A stretch of 7,600 nucleotides of DNA from CAZNFR01 sp964572225 (GCA_964572225.1 CAZNFR010000129.1:1-7600), one strand, 5' to 3'; shown: positions 1-6,975, counted from the stretch's first letter. Notes: a model not told the origin generated them from the sequence alone. Made by a program: numbers and translations.

Positions 1-483
1 TTCAGATCAAGTGAAGGACAGGGCTCCTCCTTTTATTTTACCATTCCGGTTTCCAATCAGGGTAGTTTTACATCGGAAACCCCGGATACCGGTGAGGAAG
101 ATGGTACACCCGATTTTACGGGATCAAAGATTTTTATTGCAGAGGATGATCCGGCTTCCGTGATTTTACTTGAAGAGATCCTTCTCGATACGGGCATACA
201 GATGGAATTTTTCAGTAATGGCAGGGCTATGTTAAATGCGTTGGACGATGAGCTGCCCGATATACTCCTTGTGGACATCAACATGCCGGTACTTGACGGA
301 ATTTCGGCGGTCAGGGAAGTAAGGGAAAAATACCGGGATCTTCCGGTCATTGCACAAACAGCCTATGCTATGGTTGAAGAAAGGAACCGTTGCATTGCCG
401 CAGGTTGCAATGATTATATTACCAAGCCGATCTCACAGGATGTCTTATTGGGCAAAATCTCCACTTTTCTCCAGAAATCCTGA
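1..483 (+). CDS. Hybrid histidine kinase, C-terminal part (partial)
   Basis: The reading frame is open from base 1, so the gene begins before the window and only its last 160 residues are visible. Residues 5-17 (EGQGSSFYFTIPV) match the final glycine-rich loop and strand of a histidine-kinase ATPase domain. A linker of about 25 residues leads to a receiver domain at about 42-160. That domain has an acidic pocket (E48, D49, D50), a phospho-acceptor aspartate D92 in LLVDINMPVLDG, the switch threonine T120 in IAQTA and the conserved lysine K142 in TKP. By family knowledge this is a two-component sensor in which phosphate passes from the kinase core to the attached receiver. The sensed signal and N-terminal domains cannot be seen. 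No DNA-binding domain follows the receiver, and the protein ends right after it, so output probably passes through a phosphotransfer partner or by acting back on the kinase. It converges on fbp with nine bases between stop codons. Confidence 0.92.
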   Translation, partial: FRSSEGQGSSFYFTIPVSNQGSFTSETPDTGEEDGTPDFTGSKIFIAEDDPASVILLEEILLDTGIQMEFFSNGRAMLNALDDELPDILLVDINMPVLDGISAVREVREKYRDLPVIAQTAYAMVEERNRCIAAGCNDYITKPISQDVLLGKISTFLQKS

Positions 484-492
484 CGACACGAT

Positions 493-1512
493 TCAGGTTT
501 GATCGTATTCCCGGATATATTTCTCCACTTCTTTCACCATATTTTTTGAACCCGTAAAGAAGGGCACTCTTTGATGGATGGATGAAGGTATCAGATCCAG
601 GATCCTGTCTCCTTTTCCGTTGGTGGCCATTCCGCCGGCCTGCTCTGCCAGGAAAGCAATCGGGTTACATTCGTAAAGAAGTCTCAGTTTTCCATCGGGT
701 TGTTTTTCGGTTGAAGGGTACATATATATACCCCCCTTGAGCAGGTTCCTGTGAAAATCTGCTACGAGTGATCCTATATACCTTGAAGACATGGCTCTTT
801 CAGGACTGACTTTTTTGCAATCATTCAGGTACTTTTTTATCCCGGCAGAGAATTGTTCCATGTATCCCTCATTGATGGAATAGATCTTTCCATTTTCCGG
901 AGTGACAATCTGGTAGTGGGAAAGACAAAATTCTCCTATGGAGGGATCCAGGGTAAAACCCGTCACTCCCAGGCCCGTTGTATAAACCAGCATGGTGGAG
1001 GATCCATAGATAACATATCCGCCGGCGACCTGTTTGGACCCCGGTTGCAAAATATCCCTGTCATCGGGCAACTCACCCACGGGAGTTACCCGCCGATAAA
1101 TGGAGAAAATGGTACCAATCGAAACATTTACATCAATATTGGAAGATCCGTCGAGGGGATCAATACAAACCACATATTTTCCTTCGCGGGTAAAACTGTT
1201 GTCGAAGGTTACGATATCATGATTTTCCTCCGAAGCCAGTCCGCAGACCTCTCCACTGGAAGTAAGGATCTTGATAAATTGCTGATTGGCAAATTCATCC
1301 AGCTTCATTACATCCTCACCCTGAATGTTGCTCTTTCCTGCTTCTCCAAGAATATCAACCAGTCCGGCTGCATTTACCTCCCGGTTTACCATTTTTGCAG
1401 CCACACCTATATGATTAAGTAATCGTGAAAGATCCCCTTTGGCATAGGGAAATGCGGTCTGTTGTTGGGTTATAAACTCATTAAGCGTTTGAGGCTGATA
1501 GTTTTTTGCCAT
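493..1512 (-). CDS. fbp: Class I fructose-1,6-bisphosphatase
   Basis: Hydrolyses fructose 1,6-bisphosphate to fructose 6-phosphate and phosphate, the committed step of gluconeogenesis, in the cytoplasm. The 339 residues fit the usual 330-340 of class I enzymes. Visible signatures are the metal-site glutamates in ASEEN (E95, E96), the metal-binding loop DPLDGSSN at 118-125, the NEGY segment near 214-217, the sugar/phosphate-binding stretch RYIGSLVADFHR at 244-255, the signature YPSTEKQPDGKLRLLYE at about 265-281, and the metal-ligand glutamate E281 before CNP. All catalytic positions I can check are present. The ATG at 1512 begins MAKNYQPQTL, a normal N-terminus for the family, and there is no Shine-Dalgarno sequence upstream. 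The gene is divergent from the LysC-type kinase, with 78 bp between the two starts. I see no consensus -7 box for fbp in that gap. Class I is certain from sequence; allosteric control by AMP cannot be read here. Confidence 0.97.
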   Translation of the reverse strand: MAKNYQPQTLNEFITQQQTAFPYAKGDLSRLLNHIGVAAKMVNREVNAAGLVDILGEAGKSNIQGEDVMKLDEFANQQFIKILTSSGEVCGLASEENHDIVTFDNSFTREGKYVVCIDPLDGSSNIDVNVSIGTIFSIYRRVTPVGELPDDRDILQPGSKQVAGGYVIYGSSTMLVYTTGLGVTGFTLDPSIGEFCLSHYQIVTPENGKIYSINEGYMEQFSAGIKKYLNDCKKVSPERAMSSRYIGSLVADFHRNLLKGGIYMYPSTEKQPDGKLRLLYECNPIAFLAEQAGGMATNGKGDRILDLIPSSIHQRVPFFTGSKNMVKEVEKYIREYDQT

Positions 1513-1520
1513 ATTATTTA

Positions 1521-1528
1521 TAATTTTG
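1521..1528 (+). promoter_or_regulatory. Possible -7 box of the LysC-type aspartokinase gene
   Basis: TAATTTTG fits the Bacteroidota -7 consensus TAnnTTTG and lies 62 bp before the ATG at 1591, inside the gap between the divergent fbp and kinase genes. No TTTG or TTG lies 19-21 bp upstream, so only half of the promoter is supported. Confidence 0.35.
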
Positions 1529-1590
1529 GTTATTCATTCCTCCACGGAAAACAGGGAAATGTCCTTTCATATTCGAATAAACAGCTCATC

Positions 1591-2871
1591 ATGTATATCT
1601 TTAAATTTGGCGGGGCCTCGGTAAAAAATGCGGAATCGGTCAGGAACCTGTCTGAAATTCTCAGGAAATTTAAGGAAAAAATAATTGTCGTAATCTCCGC
1701 AATGGGAAAAACCACCAATGCTCTTGAACAGATTACACGCTTGTATGTGTCGGGCGATATAAAAGAACTGGAACGACAACTGGATAACCTGAAAGCTTAC
1801 CATTATTATATTATGCAGGGATTGTTTGAATCGCCGGATCACAATGCCTACAGGGAAGTAAAAAGCATTCTGGGTCAGCTGGAATCCAAACTGAATACCC
1901 CCCCCACCCTTAATTTTGATTTTGATTATGATCAGATCGTATCCTTTGGAGAGCTTCTCTCAACAAGGATTGTAACGGATTATTTAGCTATGAAAGGCAT
2001 TCCGGTCAGGTGGATGGACATCCGGGCGAGCCTTAAAACCGACAACAAATTCAGGGAGGGAAGCATCGACTGGGAGCTTAGCTCAAAGCTCGTTCGGGAA
2101 AACTTTTTACCACTGGAAGATGAGATCTTTGTGACACAGGGATTTATCGCATCAACCTTGAATAATTTAACGACTACCCTGGGAAGGGAGGGATCCGACT
2201 ATACGGCAGCGATTCTCGCATGGATCCTTGATGCTGAGCAGGTTACCATTTGGAAGGATGTTCCGGGAGTACTGAATGCAGATCCAAAATGGTTTGACGA
2301 TACAGTTTTGCTGGAGGAGCTGACTTTCCGGGATGCCATCGAACTCGCCTATTACGGGGCCAGCATAATTCATCCGAAGACCATTCAGCCTTTACAAAAG
2401 AAGGGGATACCTCTGTATGTTAAATCTTTTAAGGATCCCGACAGCAAGGGTACCTGTGTGGGACCGTCGAGTTATGATAAACTCATTCCATCGTTTATTT
2501 TCAAGATGAACCAGGTATTGATCCATATTTCATCCCGGGATTTTTCTTTCATCACCGAGGAATCCCTTGAAGTGATCCTGGGGGCTTTTGCGAGGGGCGG
2601 ACTTAGAATAAACCTTATGCAGAATACGGCAATTTCTTTCCAGGTTTGTGTGAATGAGGACGGTGAAAGGCTGGAGAAAGTGGTTTCGGAGTTGGACAAA
2701 AGCTTTAATATTAGTCTGGATAAAAACCTGGAACTCGTGACCATAAGGTATTTTGATCAGCCCACAATTGACAGGGTTACCCTTGATAAGGAAATACTTT
2801 TGGAGCAGCATGGTCCGACTGTGGCTCAGATGGTAATGAGAGATGTTTCACAACGGAAAGACCTCACATAA
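1591..2871 (+). CDS. lysC: Monofunctional aspartokinase, LysC type
   Basis: Phosphorylates L-aspartate with ATP to 4-phospho-aspartate, the entry to lysine/diaminopimelate, threonine and methionine. The amino-acid-kinase domain covers about 1-290: KFGGAS at 5-10, VISAMGKTTN at 34-43, SFGELLST at 118-125, TTLGREGSDYTA at 195-206, WKDVPGVLNADP at 221-232 and YGASIIHPKT at 255-264. Residue 200 is Glu where E. coli LysC has Gly (GRGGSD). A regulatory ACT region follows from about 304 to the end, which suggests feedback inhibition; the effector cannot be read. At 426 residues it is slightly shorter than E. coli LysC (449). The frame is open upstream to 1462, but that extension overlaps fbp and lacks family similarity. 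The ATG at 1591 places KFGG at residue 5, as in true aspartokinases. There is no Shine-Dalgarno sequence. No homoserine dehydrogenase domain is fused, so it is not ThrA-like. Confidence 0.95.
   Translation: MYIFKFGGASVKNAESVRNLSEILRKFKEKIIVVISAMGKTTNALEQITRLYVSGDIKELERQLDNLKAYHYYIMQGLFESPDHNAYREVKSILGQLESKLNTPPTLNFDFDYDQIVSFGELLSTRIVTDYLAMKGIPVRWMDIRASLKTDNKFREGSIDWELSSKLVRENFLPLEDEIFVTQGFIASTLNNLTTTLGREGSDYTAAILAWILDAEQVTIWKDVPGVLNADPKWFDDTVLLEELTFRDAIELAYYGASIIHPKTIQPLQKKGIPLYVKSFKDPDSKGTCVGPSSYDKLIPSFIFKMNQVLIHISSRDFSFITEESLEVILGAFARGGLRINLMQNTAISFQVCVNEDGERLEKVVSELDKSFNISLDKNLELVTIRYFDQPTIDRVTLDKEILLEQHGPTVAQMVMRDVSQRKDLT
1898..1905 (+). repeat. C8 homopolymer inside lysC
   Basis: Eight consecutive C bases encode part of the N-T-P-P-T segment (residues 102-106) of the LysC-type kinase, in the variable region between the ATP-binding N-terminus and the substrate-binding part. 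The frame is intact in this copy. Runs of this length are prone to polymerase slippage or sequencing error. Confidence 0.6.
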
Positions 2872-2879
2872 CCATGGTC

Positions 2880-4262
2880 TCATTCCCTGCACAAGGACTC
2901 ATTCAGAACCCGGATTGCCTCCTGATAGCTTTCACGGGGCAGGACAAACTGGATGTTTACCTGTGAAAGGGAGAGGGAGAGGGCCTGGATATTGATGTTT
3001 CTGGAAGCGAGGGCTGCCGTTCCTTTGGAGATAATTCCCGGTTTACTGGCATTGGTTCCGAGGGCACAGACAATGGCGCAATCCACCACTGAAACTTTCT
3101 GATATTTTTCTTTCAGTTCTTTTATCAGCCCCCGTTCCTTATCCTTTTCCCAGATAACCTGGGTAATGCTGTTGGCATTGGTAGATTTTAGGATGTAGCT
3201 GATACGGTATTTCTCAAAAATATCCATAATTCCTTTATCAAAACCCACACTTCCCACCATAAGGGGATCGTGTACCTCAATGGCTGTTACCTTGTCGGAA
3301 CCGGTAATAATTTCAATCTTACCGGATTTTTCAATGTAATCTTTGGATATCAGGGTTCCGGGGTGCTCTGGATCGAAGCTGTTTTTAACACGGATATTGA
3401 TACCTTTTATTTCCAGGGGTTTGGATGCTTTCGGGTGAATGGCCTCCATACCCACATCGGCCAGTTGGTCGGCTACATTAAAATTGGTTTGTCCCACAGG
3501 AAAGGAATTATCAATCCCCACGATATTGGGATCGGCACTGGACAAATGATATTCTTTATGAATAACTGCTTCGTCTGCATTTACCGCCACTGCAATTTTT
3601 GAGAAGGTTACCTCCGAATAACCGCGGTCGAACTCCCGCATAATTCCTTCTGTCCCTTTGGCATACCCAGTAGCGATGGGAAGAGTGGATAAAAAATCGA
3701 TACCCTGGAAGGACTTGTGGATCCGTTCGTCGATGGTTAGGGGTTCGGGATCATGAAAACCGCAAAGGTCCACAAACAAGGCGTTAATATCGTGATTCTG
3801 AAGAATATTCGCTGAATTAAAAGCAGAATGGGCTTCTCCGATGGAGGAGAGAATTTCTCTTGCAGCCAGGAAAATATTCTGACGACTTACATACCCTGAA
3901 GCCAGCACTGCTGCCATGCTGTCGAGATAGCTTTTGGCTTCTTTAATCCGGTTGGAAATAAAATCATCGGCGATCATTTGATCGAGTCTGGCCCTCTCAA
4001 ATTTACGGTTGAGTCCGATAAGCCGGTCAAGCAGCTCATCCAGTCCTTTATGATAATCCCTGCCCGATTCAAAGCGGGAATAAATTCCGGGCTCACCGGT
4101 TTTTTTATGTTCCAGCAACCAGTTGGTTACGTTGCTGTAGGCAGAGACAACAAAGATCCGGTTATAGATTTGCTCTTTATTCCGGTTTCCCAGAATGATA
4201 TTTTCCAAAACCTCATCAAATTTGGACATGGAAGTCCCGCCTATCTTTTCAACCGTGAGCAT
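2880..4262 (-). CDS. Second aspartokinase, Ask_Ect-like class
   Basis: A 460-residue amino-acid kinase with two ACT domains, predicted to make 4-phospho-aspartate. It is clearly not a copy of the neighbouring LysC-type enzyme. The N-terminus reads VEKIGGTSMSKF (4-15) instead of KFGGxS. The usual TTLGRGGSD loop is replaced by MREFDRGYSEVTFS (208-221). The WKDVPGV motif is replaced by HKEYHLSSADP (235-245). Further landmarks are GMEAIHPKA (271-279) and RVKNSFDPEHPGTLI (291-305). From memory these are the signatures of the Ask_Ect class, first known from ectoine gene clusters. ACT domains cover about 324-371 and 390-457. The gene ends eight bases from the stop of the convergent LysC-type gene and starts 57 bp after the dihydroorotase stop, with a possible own promoter in that gap. 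No ectoine genes are visible, so a general or specialised aspartate-family role is equally possible. The ATG at 4262 is chosen because VEKIGG follows directly. Confidence 0.88.
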   Translation of the reverse strand: MLTVEKIGGTSMSKFDEVLENIILGNRNKEQIYNRIFVVSAYSNVTNWLLEHKKTGEPGIYSRFESGRDYHKGLDELLDRLIGLNRKFERARLDQMIADDFISNRIKEAKSYLDSMAAVLASGYVSRQNIFLAAREILSSIGEAHSAFNSANILQNHDINALFVDLCGFHDPEPLTIDERIHKSFQGIDFLSTLPIATGYAKGTEGIMREFDRGYSEVTFSKIAVAVNADEAVIHKEYHLSSADPNIVGIDNSFPVGQTNFNVADQLADVGMEAIHPKASKPLEIKGINIRVKNSFDPEHPGTLISKDYIEKSGKIEIITGSDKVTAIEVHDPLMVGSVGFDKGIMDIFEKYRISYILKSTNANSITQVIWEKDKERGLIKELKEKYQKVSVVDCAIVCALGTNASKPGIISKGTAALASRNINIQALSLSLSQVNIQFVLPRESYQEAIRVLNESLCRE

Positions 4263-4285
4263 GGGATAGCTTTTAAGAATTTCAA

Positions 4286-4293
4286 CAAAAATA
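4286..4293 (-). promoter_or_regulatory. Possible -7 box of the Ask_Ect-like gene
   Basis: Read on the minus strand this is TATTTTTG, which fits TAnnTTTG, in an A/T-rich gap 24 bp before the ATG at 4262. No matching -33 TTTG lies 19-21 bp upstream, so the gene may instead be read through from the dihydroorotase. Confidence 0.35.
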
Positions 4294-4319
4294 AAAAATA
4301 ATGTAGTTTAACCTTCTTA

Positions 4320-5660
4320 CTAACGTTCAAACTCTAATTCCCGGGCGGCATTTCCTTCGATTACTTTACCGCCATCAAATACCAGAACTCCGTTCACGAA
4401 TGTTTTCATTATTCTGGAGGGCAATTCAACACCTTCAAAAGGGGACCATCCGCATTTATACAGGATGTTATCTTTATTGACGATCCAGGGAGAATTCGGA
4501 TCGATTAGGACAAGGTCGGCGAAGTAGCCTTTTCTAACATAACCTCTTTTATAAACTTTAAAAATATCGGCAGGGGTATGGCACATTTTTTCCACGATTT
4601 TTTCAGCACTAATCTTCCCTTCTGTGCAGAATTTAAGCATAACAGGAAGGGAGTGTTGCACCAGCGGCCCGCCCGAAGGAGTCTTAAAATAAGTGTTTTC
4701 TTTTTCGACCAGGGTATGGGGTGCATGATCGGTGGCAATTACATCCAGTTTGTTGTTGAGCATTCCATGAAACAGGGCTTCCCGGTCGATAGCATTTTTT
4801 ATTGCCGGGTTCCATTTAATCAGACTTTCTTTGGAGGGGTAGGAGCTGTCATCAAAAAAGAGGTGGTGAACGCATACTTCGGCGGTGATCATCTTATCTG
4901 ATGAGGGTATATCATTGCGGAAAAGGCTCAGTTCCCTGGCAGTAGAAATATGAAGAACATGAAGTCGGCTGTTATTTTGGGTTGCCAGCTCCACGGCAAG
5001 CGATGAGGAAAGGAAACAGGCCTCTTCGCTTCGTATCAGGGGATGGAACTTAAAGGGGATGTCTTCACCATATTTTTCCCTGAATAGTTTGGAGTTTCTC
5101 AGGATAGTGGATTCATCCTCACAATGCGTTGCGATCAGAACAGGTGATTCAGCAAAAATTGCTTCCAGGCTTTTGCGGTTATCGACCAGCATATTGCCTG
5201 TGGAAGAGCCCATAAAGATTTTCAGTCCGCAAACCCTTTTAGGGTCAAGTTTGATAATCTCCTGCAGGTTATCATTGGTCGCGCCGAAGTAGAAGGAATA
5301 ATTAACGAGGGACTGCTGGTTTCCCAGTCGGAATTTATTTTCCAGTTCTTCGAGGGTTGTGGTTTGAGGAAGGGTATTGGGCATTTCCATAAATGAAGTA
5401 ATCCCACCTGCTGCTGCGGCTCGGGATTCGGTAAAGATATCGGCTTTATGGGTTAGTCCGGGTTCCCTGAAATGAACCTGGTCGTCGATAACTCCGGGGA
5501 TGAGCCACAAGCCCTCTGCAGGGATAACCTCATCGGCAACCTGGGTTGATTTTTCATCATAAAAGATATCCTTTATAATTTCCCCTTCGATAAGTACGGA
5601 AGCTTTTCTGCTTTTACCTTCGTTGATCAGGAGGGCATTTTTGATGAGTTTTGTTTTCAT
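4320..5660 (-). CDS. pyrC: Dihydroorotase, class I type
   Basis: Catalyses the reversible cyclisation of N-carbamoyl-L-aspartate to dihydroorotate, the third step of pyrimidine synthesis. The 446-residue amidohydrolase shows the expected metal and catalytic positions: DDQVHFREPG at 59-68 (H63, R65), MEMPNT at 91-96, the presumed carboxylated lysine K147 in LKIFMGSSTGNM, H179 in ATHCED, H237 in LHVLHIST and catalytic D311 in IATDHAPH. A C-terminal GYFADLVLIDP strand is typical of the amidohydrolase beta-sandwich. The first histidine of the usual HxH pair is Gln (Q61). I recall this variant from other Bacteroidota dihydroorotases, so it is probably a lineage feature and not a lesion. The ATG at 5660 gives a standard N-terminus with no Shine-Dalgarno sequence. 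It lies 106 bp downstream of the glycosyltransferase and may be cotranscribed with it. Allantoinase or hydantoinase is less likely because the FREPG and GSSTGNM motifs are those of dihydroorotase. Confidence 0.93.
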   Translation of the reverse strand: MKTKLIKNALLINEGKSRKASVLIEGEIIKDIFYDEKSTQVADEVIPAEGLWLIPGVIDDQVHFREPGLTHKADIFTESRAAAAGGITSFMEMPNTLPQTTTLEELENKFRLGNQQSLVNYSFYFGATNDNLQEIIKLDPKRVCGLKIFMGSSTGNMLVDNRKSLEAIFAESPVLIATHCEDESTILRNSKLFREKYGEDIPFKFHPLIRSEEACFLSSSLAVELATQNNSRLHVLHISTARELSLFRNDIPSSDKMITAEVCVHHLFFDDSSYPSKESLIKWNPAIKNAIDREALFHGMLNNKLDVIATDHAPHTLVEKENTYFKTPSGGPLVQHSLPVMLKFCTEGKISAEKIVEKMCHTPADIFKVYKRGYVRKGYFADLVLIDPNSPWIVNKDNILYKCGWSPFEGVELPSRIMKTFVNGVLVFDGGKVIEGNAARELEFER

Positions 5661-5766
5661 GGCGGTCAGTGTTTTCAGGTTAACTATTTCCCGAACCCTG
5701 GAAAAGACCTCTGATGGTAAAGTATTGGCTTGGGAATAGGGTTAGAAGGCCATAAGACTTCCGGGT
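5661..5766. other. Intergenic gap between glycosyltransferase and dihydroorotase
   Basis: 106 bp with no open frame worth calling and no TAnnTTTG box on the minus strand. A weak inverted repeat with one bulged base (5684-5692 with 5732-5739) is not followed by a T-run, so I do not call a terminator. Read-through from the glycosyltransferase into pyrC is plausible. Confidence 0.5.
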
Positions 5767-6510
5767 TCATGGTCGGGTAACAACCGGATATTTTCGGAAC
5801 CAGCTGGAGATTTTCAGTTTAAGCACACCCCAAATGGCTTCATGGACGATCCCTCCGCTCATTTTGGAGGTTCCTTCGCTTCGATCGGTGAAGATGATTG
5901 GCACTTCGACAATTTTAAAACCAAATTTCCAGGCGGTAAATTTCATTTCAATCTGAAATGCATATCCTTTAAACCGGATATTTTCAAGATTTATATGTTC
6001 GAGGACCCGTCGATGATAACAGACGAATCCGGCGGTTGCATCGTGGACTTTCATGCCGGTGATCATTTTCACATAGACTGAGGCAAAGTAGGAGATCAGC
6101 ACCCGACCCATGGGCCAGTTTACCACGTTAACACCGGAAACATAGCGGGACCCGATGGCAAGGTCGGCACCCTCTTCTTTACAGCAACGATATAACCTTA
6201 CCAGGTCCTGAGGATTATGGGAGAAGTCGGCATCCATTTCATAGATAAATTGGTACTCACTGCTCAGGGCCCATTTGAAACCGGCGATATAGGCAGTTCC
6301 GAGTCCGAGTTTCCCGGGTCGTTCAATAAGGTGGAGTTTTCCCTGGTCATGATTTTGTAATTCTTTAACGATGGATCCTGTGCCGTCGGGAGAGCCGTCA
6401 TCGATAATCAGTACATCAAAAGGGACCGGGAGGCTGAAAACAGCTTCAATAATTTTGCGGATATTTTCCTTTTCATTATAGGTGGGAATTATTACAAGAT
6501 TCTCTTTCAA
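5767..6510 (-). CDS. GT2 glycosyltransferase, polyprenol-phosphate mannose synthase-like
   Basis: Predicted to move a sugar, typically mannose from GDP-mannose, onto a polyprenyl phosphate at the cytoplasmic face of the membrane, giving a lipid-linked donor. Numbered from the chosen start (247 aa), landmarks are VIIPTYNEKENI at about 5-16, LIIDDGSPDGTG at 34-45, the metal-binding DAD in MDADFSH (92-98), GSRYVSG at 120-126, DATAGF at 157-162 and FTDRSEGTSKMS at 207-218. These match the DPM1/Ppm family, and there is no C-terminal membrane domain, as in the single-domain members. The frame runs up to a TTG at 6537, but that codon lies within a promoter -7 box (6535-6542), so it should not be in the transcript. 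The next in-frame start is TTG at 6510, giving MKENLVIIPTYNE, which fits the family, with a leader of about 20 nt. No in-frame ATG lies before the PTYNE motif. The sugar specificity is inferred. Confidence 0.88.
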   Translation of the reverse strand: MKENLVIIPTYNEKENIRKIIEAVFSLPVPFDVLIIDDGSPDGTGSIVKELQNHDQGKLHLIERPGKLGLGTAYIAGFKWALSSEYQFIYEMDADFSHNPQDLVRLYRCCKEEGADLAIGSRYVSGVNVVNWPMGRVLISYFASVYVKMITGMKVHDATAGFVCYHRRVLEHINLENIRFKGYAFQIEMKFTAWKFGFKIVEVPIIFTDRSEGTSKMSGGIVHEAIWGVLKLKISSWFRKYPVVTRP

Positions 6511-6534
6511 GGTAAAAGGATTTACATTTTGCGC

Positions 6535-6542
6535 CAAAGATA
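6535..6542 (-). promoter_or_regulatory. -7 box of the glycosyltransferase gene
   Basis: On the minus strand this reads TATCTTTG, an exact TAnnTTTG box. Transcription should begin some 5-8 bases further on, about 20 nt before the TTG at 6510. A TTTG lies 11 bp upstream, too close to be the -33 element, and none is found at 19-21 bp. Confidence 0.6.
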
Positions 6543-6776
6543 CTATAATTAGGCAAATGCTGGTCGGGCGTGTGGTTAATTTATGTTAAGCAGCCGGTGC
6601 ATATGGGATATCCTTGATGTGTGGGGAGGTAGAAATGGGGTTTGTTGGTTTGGGGAATGAGAGTATCATGGGGAGGTTTTTTTCAGGATGTATGATGGGG
6701 CATAAAAAAAAGTGAGCATAAAAGATACTGCAAATCAGGCATATGAATTTTTTCTTATATAAATCTTAGGTAAATG
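6543..6776. other. Non-coding gap before the rRNA promoters, G-rich on the + strand
   Basis: No supported gene on either strand. The left two thirds carry five GGGG runs on the + strand (6623-6626, 6637-6640, 6652-6655, 6670-6673, 6697-6700) separated by 10-23 bases. The right third turns A/T-rich, with an A8 run at 6703-6711, as is common upstream of strong promoters. The CTGCAAAT at 6728-6735 is an inverted copy of the P1 start region. Confidence 0.6.
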
Positions 6777-6808
6777 TTTGGTGGATTAAAAAACAGCGCA
6801 TATATTTG
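6777..6808 (+). promoter_or_regulatory. rRNA promoter P1
   Basis: TTTG at 6777-6780, a 20-bp spacer, then TATATTTG at 6801-6808. This is a full match to the Bacteroidota primary-sigma promoter (-33 TTTG, -7 TAnnTTTG). It is the most upstream of four promoters reading toward 16S rRNA, about 390 bp from the mature 16S end. A degenerate GTTCTCACAA box follows at 6831-6840. Confidence 0.8.
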
Positions 6809-6874
6809 CAGCCCCAATACAGGGAAAGACGTTCTCACAAACTGCAGAAAATGGTGCAAAAAAACTCGGAGGAG

Positions 6875-6907
6875 TTTGTGATAAAAGCAAAATGTTTTTT
6901 ATATTTG
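6875..6907 (+). promoter_or_regulatory. rRNA promoter P2
   Basis: TTTG at 6875-6878, a 21-bp spacer, then TATATTTG at 6900-6907. The start region CACCCGCTTTTC is shared, with one change, with P3. The -33 element lies in the right arm of a small hairpin (AAACTC 6862-6867, GAGTTT 6872-6877, loop GGAG). P2 lies 99 bp after P1. Confidence 0.85.
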
Positions 6908-6928
6908 CACCCGCTTTTCGAAGGAGAA

Positions 6929-6940
6929 AGTTCTTTAACA
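6929..6940 (+). promoter_or_regulatory. boxA-like element after P2
   Basis: AGTTCTTTAACA is close to the rRNA boxA core of other bacteria (GCTCTTTAACA in E. coli), which binds NusB/NusE for rRNA antitermination. It sits about 22 bases after the P2 -7 box, inside the predicted leader. Function is inferred from similarity and position. Confidence 0.55.
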
Positions 6941-6975
6941 GGATGCAAATTTTTTTAGAAATTTCACCAAATTAT

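Noticed and set aside
720..735. Alternating TA run followed by C6
   Set aside because: Lies inside fbp and encodes the conserved GGIYMYP segment; no promoter is expected there.
853..1422. 189-codon open frame on the + strand
   Set aside because: It lies fully antisense to fbp, whose motifs are unmistakable, and its translation shows no recognisable domain.
1462..1590. N-terminal extension of 43 residues on the LysC-type kinase
   Set aside because: It overlaps the start of fbp, has no family similarity, and the ATG at 1591 gives a normal KFGG N-terminus.
5684..5739. Inverted repeat CTATTTCCC / GGGAATAG after the glycosyltransferase gene
   Set aside because: One bulged base, a 39-base loop and no T-run on the minus strand; not convincing as a terminator.
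5782..5985. 14-bp direct repeat AACCGGATATTTTC (5782-5795 and 5972-5985) inside the glycosyltransferase gene
   Set aside because: The copies are read in different frames and encode unrelated segments, so it looks like coincidence of codon use.
6635..6715. 26-codon ATG frame with a lysine-rich end in the G-rich gap
   Set aside because: Short, no promoter or start context, and the composition simply reflects the G runs.
6862..6877. Hairpin AAACTC-GGAG-GAGTTT between P1 and P2 as a terminator for P1
   Set aside because: The stem is six pairs, mostly A-T, and no T-run follows. It may matter as part of the P2 -33 region but is not an intrinsic terminator.
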